From: a bacterium MS4
GTDB lineage: Bacteria; Bacillota; Clostridia; Oscillospirales; Acutalibacteraceae
Direction: 5' to 3'
NCBI GenBank assembly: GCA_000752215.1
Contig: CCFG01000004.1
Location: 38,893 to 102,892 of the forward strand
DNA: 64,000 nt
In this document: one piece after another, positions 60,955 to 64,000 of the stretch
How the letters are laid out: each line of letters begins with the position of its first letter
Position numbering within the stretch: position 1 is the first letter of the stretch
Position numbers and translations under genes: made by a program
Notes under the pieces: model-generated
The model's input: only the letters and a program-made list of their open reading frames with translations
Told to the model about the DNA's origin: nothing
Databases searched by the model: none

Positions 60955-61716
60955 ATGGAACAGCAAAAAACGCTGGAACTGCTGCAAAAAGTAAAAAACG
61001 GAACGCTTTCCCCGGAGGAGGCCGTTCTGAAGCTGAAAATGAGTCCCTACGAGGACTTGGGATACGCCAAAATCGACCTTCACCGGGGACTGCGTCAGGG
61101 CATCCCGGAGGTGATCTACGGCAGCGGGAAAACGCCGGAACAGATTCTGGGCATCGCCTCGGCCATGCGGGCGCGCGGCGGGGAAAACATCCTGATTACC
61201 CGCCTTTCCGCCGAATCCGCGGAAAAGGTGGGTGAAAAAATCGCCCTCACCTACGACCCCATGTCCAAAATCGGAATCGTGGGCCGCAAAAGCGAAATGA
61301 CCGCTTCCGGCACGATCGCGGTGGCGACCGGCGGCACCAGCGACATGCCCGTCGCCGAGGAAGCGGCCCTGACCGCGGAGGTGCTGGGCAACAAGGTCGC
61401 CCGTCTGTACGACGTGGGCGTGGCGGGCCTGCACCGCCTGCTTTCGAAGCTGGATATCCTGATGGACGCGAACGTTGTCGTTGCCATCGCCGGTATGGAA
61501 GGAGCGCTGGCAAGCGTGATCGGCGGGCTTGTGGGCTGCCCGGTCATCGCCGTACCGACCAGCATCGGTTACGGGGCAAACTTCAACGGCCTTTCCGCGT
61601 TGCTTTCCATGCTGAACTCCTGCGCCAGCGGCGTAAGCGTGGTGAATATCGACAACGGCTTCGGCGCGGGGTACCTCGCCAGCATGATCAACCATATGGG
61701 AGGGACTCCCCAATGA
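60955..61716 (+). CDS. larB: LarB, pyridinium-3,5-biscarboxylic acid mononucleotide synthase
   Basis: 253 residues. The PurE-like C-terminal domain shows VATGGTSDMPVAEEAALTAEVLG and GLVGCPVIAVPTSIGYG; the N-terminus has DLGYAKIDLHRGLRQGIPEVIYG. LarB carboxylates and hydrolyses nicotinic acid adenine dinucleotide in the first step of the pathway. The start at 60955 follows AAGGAGAGG. It overlaps larC by four bases. Confidence 0.95.
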   Translation: MEQQKTLELLQKVKNGTLSPEEAVLKLKMSPYEDLGYAKIDLHRGLRQGIPEVIYGSGKTPEQILGIASAMRARGGENILITRLSAESAEKVGEKIALTYDPMSKIGIVGRKSEMTASGTIAVATGGTSDMPVAEEAALTAEVLGNKVARLYDVGVAGLHRLLSKLDILMDANVVVAIAGMEGALASVIGGLVGCPVIAVPTSIGYGANFNGLSALLSMLNSCASGVSVVNIDNGFGAGYLASMINHMGGTPQ

Positions 61717-63041
61717 AAAAGCTGTATCTCGAATGCAATATGGGCGCCGCCGGGGATATGCTGATGGCGGCCCTGCTTGAGCTTTATCCGGATAAGGAAG
61801 GCTTCCTCAGGCAAATGAACTCGCTCGGGCTGGACGGCGTTTCGGTCCGGTGTGTCCCTTCGCAGAAATGCGGCATCATTGGAAGCCACATCGACGTGAT
61901 CATCCACGGTGAAGAAGAAACCGCACAGGACGTAAGTCCCGATGAGCTGCATTCTCACCGTAATGCGGAAGACTCTACTCACCCTGAACACGTTCACAGT
62001 CATGACGGTCATGAGCACGATCACGGACACAGCCACACGCACGATCATGATGAACACAGTCACGAGGACGCGCAGGCGCACACCCACAGCCATATCGGCT
62101 ATGAAGCGCTGAAAAGCATGATTTCGGAGATGCCGGTTCCGGAACCGGTCAAAAAGGACGCCCTCGCCGTTTATTCCCTGCTCGGAGAGGCGGAGTCCGG
62201 CGTACACGGCGTTCCCGTTGAGCAGATTCATTTCCATGAAGTCGGCTCTCTGGACGCTGTCGTGGACGTCGTGGGCTGCTGTCTGCTGTTCCATCTGCTG
62301 GGGCCGGATTCGGTCACCGCATCGCCGGTCCATGTCGGCAGCGGCTTTGTGCGCTGCGCGCATGGGATTCTGCCCGTTCCCGCGCCGGCCACCGCGGCAA
62401 TTTTACGCGGGGTGCCCATTTACAGCGGGGAAATCCGCGGGGAGCTCTGCACCCCGACCGGCGCTGCGCTGCTGAAGCATTTTGTTTCCCGGTTCGGCCC
62501 GATGCCGCCGATGGCGGTGGACAGAATCGGCTGCGGGATGGGCGTCAAGGACTTTGCGGCGGCAAACTGCGTGCGCGCCTTCTGGGCAGAAAGCGAAGAT
62601 AACCACGACGAAATCGCACAGCTGAGCTGCAATCTGGACGATATGACGCCGGAGGCGGTAGGGTTCGCGACGGAGCTGCTGCTTTCCGCGGGCGCTCTGG
62701 ACGTTTTCACCGCGCCGATCTTCATGAAGAAAAACCGCCCGTCCACTCTGCTGACCTGCCTGTGCAGGCCGGACGACAGGGAGAAAATGGCGCGGCTGAT
62801 GCTTTTGCACACCACCACGCTGGGGGTCCGCGAAACCGGCTGTGCGCGCACCATTCTTACATCTTCCTTCCGTACGGCAGAGACCGCCTACGGCCCCGTA
62901 CGAATCAAGGTGAGCAGCGGCGGAGACATCCTCAAATATAAGCCCGAATACGCCGACGTACGCGCCGCCGCTGAAAAGCACGGCGTTCCCTACGACACGG
63001 TTTACAAACAGGCGGTCGCACAAGCGGAAAAAATGAAATAA
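61713..63041 (+). CDS. larC: LarC, nickel insertion protein (nickel-pincer cofactor)
   Basis: 442 residues. LarC inserts nickel into the pincer nucleotide using CTP. It begins MKKLYLECNMGAAGDMLMAA, has HFHEVGSLDAVVDVVGCC around residue 170 and the C-terminal CTP-binding domain with IAQLSCNLDDMTPEAVGFAT. Residues 80-127 form a His-rich insert with 18 histidines, probably for nickel storage. Unlike Lactobacillus, where larC needs a frameshift between two parts, here it is one uninterrupted frame. No LarA homolog is in the window. Confidence 0.95.
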   Translation: MKKLYLECNMGAAGDMLMAALLELYPDKEGFLRQMNSLGLDGVSVRCVPSQKCGIIGSHIDVIIHGEEETAQDVSPDELHSHRNAEDSTHPEHVHSHDGHEHDHGHSHTHDHDEHSHEDAQAHTHSHIGYEALKSMISEMPVPEPVKKDALAVYSLLGEAESGVHGVPVEQIHFHEVGSLDAVVDVVGCCLLFHLLGPDSVTASPVHVGSGFVRCAHGILPVPAPATAAILRGVPIYSGEIRGELCTPTGAALLKHFVSRFGPMPPMAVDRIGCGMGVKDFAAANCVRAFWAESEDNHDEIAQLSCNLDDMTPEAVGFATELLLSAGALDVFTAPIFMKKNRPSTLLTCLCRPDDREKMARLMLLHTTTLGVRETGCARTILTSSFRTAETAYGPVRIKVSSGGDILKYKPEYADVRAAAEKHGVPYDTVYKQAVAQAEKMK

Positions 63042-63135
63042 AATTCAGATTTATCAAAAATATCTTTGCTTTCGTGAATGAATGCGGTATACTGTAGTCA
63101 TAAAATATTCATTTTCCCCTGTATTGGAGGCTGCC

Positions 63136-63705
63136 ATGAAAGAGGACATTTTGAATCTGCTCAGCGACAACCCGATCATCGCGGCGATCAACAGCGACGA
63201 GGGACTGGAAAACGTTCTTCATTCCAGGTGTAAAGTTGTGTTTATTCTTTACGGGAGCCTGTGCAGCATTGCGAATATTGTCCACCGGGTCAAGCAGGAG
63301 GGCAAATGCGCCTTTGTCCACGTCGATCTGATCGAAGGCACGTCGACCAAAGACGTCGTGATCGATTTTATCAAGGAAACGACCGGTGCCGACGGCATTA
63401 TCAGCACCCGGGCCTCCATGATCAAGGCGGGGAACTCGAGGGGCCTGTACACCATCCACCGCTTTTTCCTGATCGATTCCATGTCTTTTCACAATGTTTC
63501 CAAGCAGGTGAGCCTGTGCAGCCCGGACTGCATTGAAATTATGCCGGGATGCATTCCGAAGGTGCTCCGCTCCATTCAGAAAATCGTAAACATCCCGATC
63601 ATCGCCGGAGGTCTGGTGGTGGACAAGGAGGACGTGGTCGCCGCCCTCGGGGCCGGCGCGGATGCGATCTCTTCCACCAGCACAAGGGTCTGGGACCAGA
63701 TATAA
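63136..63705 (+). CDS. glpP: Glycerol-3-phosphate-responsive antiterminator GlpP
   Basis: 189 residues of the GlpP family. Signatures: NPIIAAINSDEGLENVL, FVHVDLIEGTSTKDVVIDFI, IISTRASMIKAGNSRGL and IAGGLVVDKEDVVAALGAGADAISSTS. GlpP binds glycerol-3-phosphate and nascent glp mRNA to prevent termination. The start at 63136 follows GGAGG by six bases. Its neighbour to the right is part of a glycerol-utilisation-linked DUF1667 gene. Confidence 0.93.
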   Translation: MKEDILNLLSDNPIIAAINSDEGLENVLHSRCKVVFILYGSLCSIANIVHRVKQEGKCAFVHVDLIEGTSTKDVVIDFIKETTGADGIISTRASMIKAGNSRGLYTIHRFFLIDSMSFHNVSKQVSLCSPDCIEIMPGCIPKVLRSIQKIVNIPIIAGGLVVDKEDVVAALGAGADAISSTSTRVWDQI

Positions 63706-63718
63706 AAATGCATAAAGA

Positions 63719-63758
63719 TACGCCCTGAGACGGTTTGTTTGGTCCGTTTCAGGGCGTA
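63719..63758. repeat. Dispersed hairpin element (copy C) / terminator
   Basis: TACGCCCTGAGACGG (63719-63733) pairs with CCGTTTCAGGGCGTA (63744-63758), with one G-U pair. Its core aligns with the inner hairpins near 17.57 and 35.57 kb (TACGCC...GAGACG...). It separates the converging glpP and DUF1667 genes and ends with TTTTCTG. Confidence 0.75.
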
Positions 63759-63772
63759 TTTTCTGTTTTCTT

Positions 63773-64000
63773 TTACATATCTCTTGTGGCGACGAAATCG
63801 ATTCCCGTTCCTAAAATATCCTTATATACCACATCGCCGCGCTTGACGGGAGCGGTCACCTCGACGGTGTCCAGCAGCTTCATCGCGTTGAAAATCATCG
63901 CCTTGGGAATCGGCTCGCTGGTCTTTACCGGCAGGCGGCGGGGGGGACCGCCGCCGGTCTTCTCCGTGGGAGGAACCACCCCGTCTCTTTTACACATCTT
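63773..64000 (-). CDS. DUF1667 family protein, 3' part
   Basis: C-terminal 75 residues of a gene that begins beyond the right edge. PVKTSEPIPKAMIFNAMKLL and VKRGDVVYKDILGTGIDFVATRDM are the C-terminal signatures of DUF1667, proteins usually encoded with glycerol-3-phosphate dehydrogenase and a flavoprotein reductase. The proximity to glpP supports a glycerol locus to the right. Confidence 0.85.
   Translation of the reverse strand, partial: KMCKRDGVVPPTEKTGGGPPRRLPVKTSEPIPKAMIFNAMKLLDTVEVTAPVKRGDVVYKDILGTGIDFVATRDM

Overview
The window looks like a chromosomal segment from a moderately GC-rich, anaerobic, spore-forming Clostridia bacterium, most likely of the Oscillospiraceae/Ruminococcaceae type. 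Evidence: a forespore spoVAC-spoVAD pair, pyruvate:ferredoxin oxidoreductase, B12-dependent ribonucleotide reductase, a TM-less RCK/TrkH potassium system, DegV paralogs, and a queT gene with a leader resembling the class III preQ1 riboswitch, reported mainly from that group. GC content and codon use were judged by eye, not computed. No CRISPR array, transposase, integrase or phage gene was found.

Layout. 0.4-6.4 kb: LacI regulator, two secreted lipoproteins and an rsmE-yjbR-SDR operon. 6.5-10.1 kb: NCS2 purine permease and GTP-type PEP carboxykinase. 10.2-16.3 kb: a minus-strand polA-rlmA-glycosyltransferase-rimI-tsaD operon, divergent from dusB. 17.5-22 kb: a MITE-like hairpin element, two DegV paralogs, an anchored Ser/Pro-rich protein and a ComEC-like metallohydrolase. 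22.2-28.2 kb: acetyltransferase, orphan ABC ATPase, phosphohexomutase, spoVA genes, lytic transglycosylase and a repeat island. 28.2-35.5 kb: NAD synthetase, then envelope genes (flippase-like, GT2, VanW, diacylglycerol glycosyltransferase). 35.6-43.2 kb: Fur-family regulator divergent from a seven-kilobase operon running cysteine desulfurase-thiI-cinA-sortase B-unknown-serine hydrolase. 43.3-53.2 kb: HtrA, cobO tail-to-tail with nrdJ, PFOR and a CNNM/CBS protein. 53.3-56.8 kb: preQ1-like leader plus queT, trkH and two trkA genes. 56.9-59.4 kb: an AT-richer accessory stretch ending in tRNA-Arg(CCG), which has tandem partial copies of its own 3' end. 59.5-64 kb: DUF3842, a structured terminator-bearing leader, larE-larB-larC (nickel-pincer cofactor synthesis), glpP and the 3' end of a DUF1667 gene.

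Genes that work together: cysteine desulfurase supplies sulfur to ThiI; CobO makes the cofactor used by NrdJ; TrkA proteins gate TrkH; LarB/LarC/LarE build the nickel-pincer nucleotide; GlpP and DUF1667 point to a glycerol-3-phosphate locus beyond the right edge. The most promising unexplained signals are the lar operon leader RNA, the tRNA-Arg 3'-end array, the three dispersed related hairpins and the small CinA-motif protein beside sortase B.
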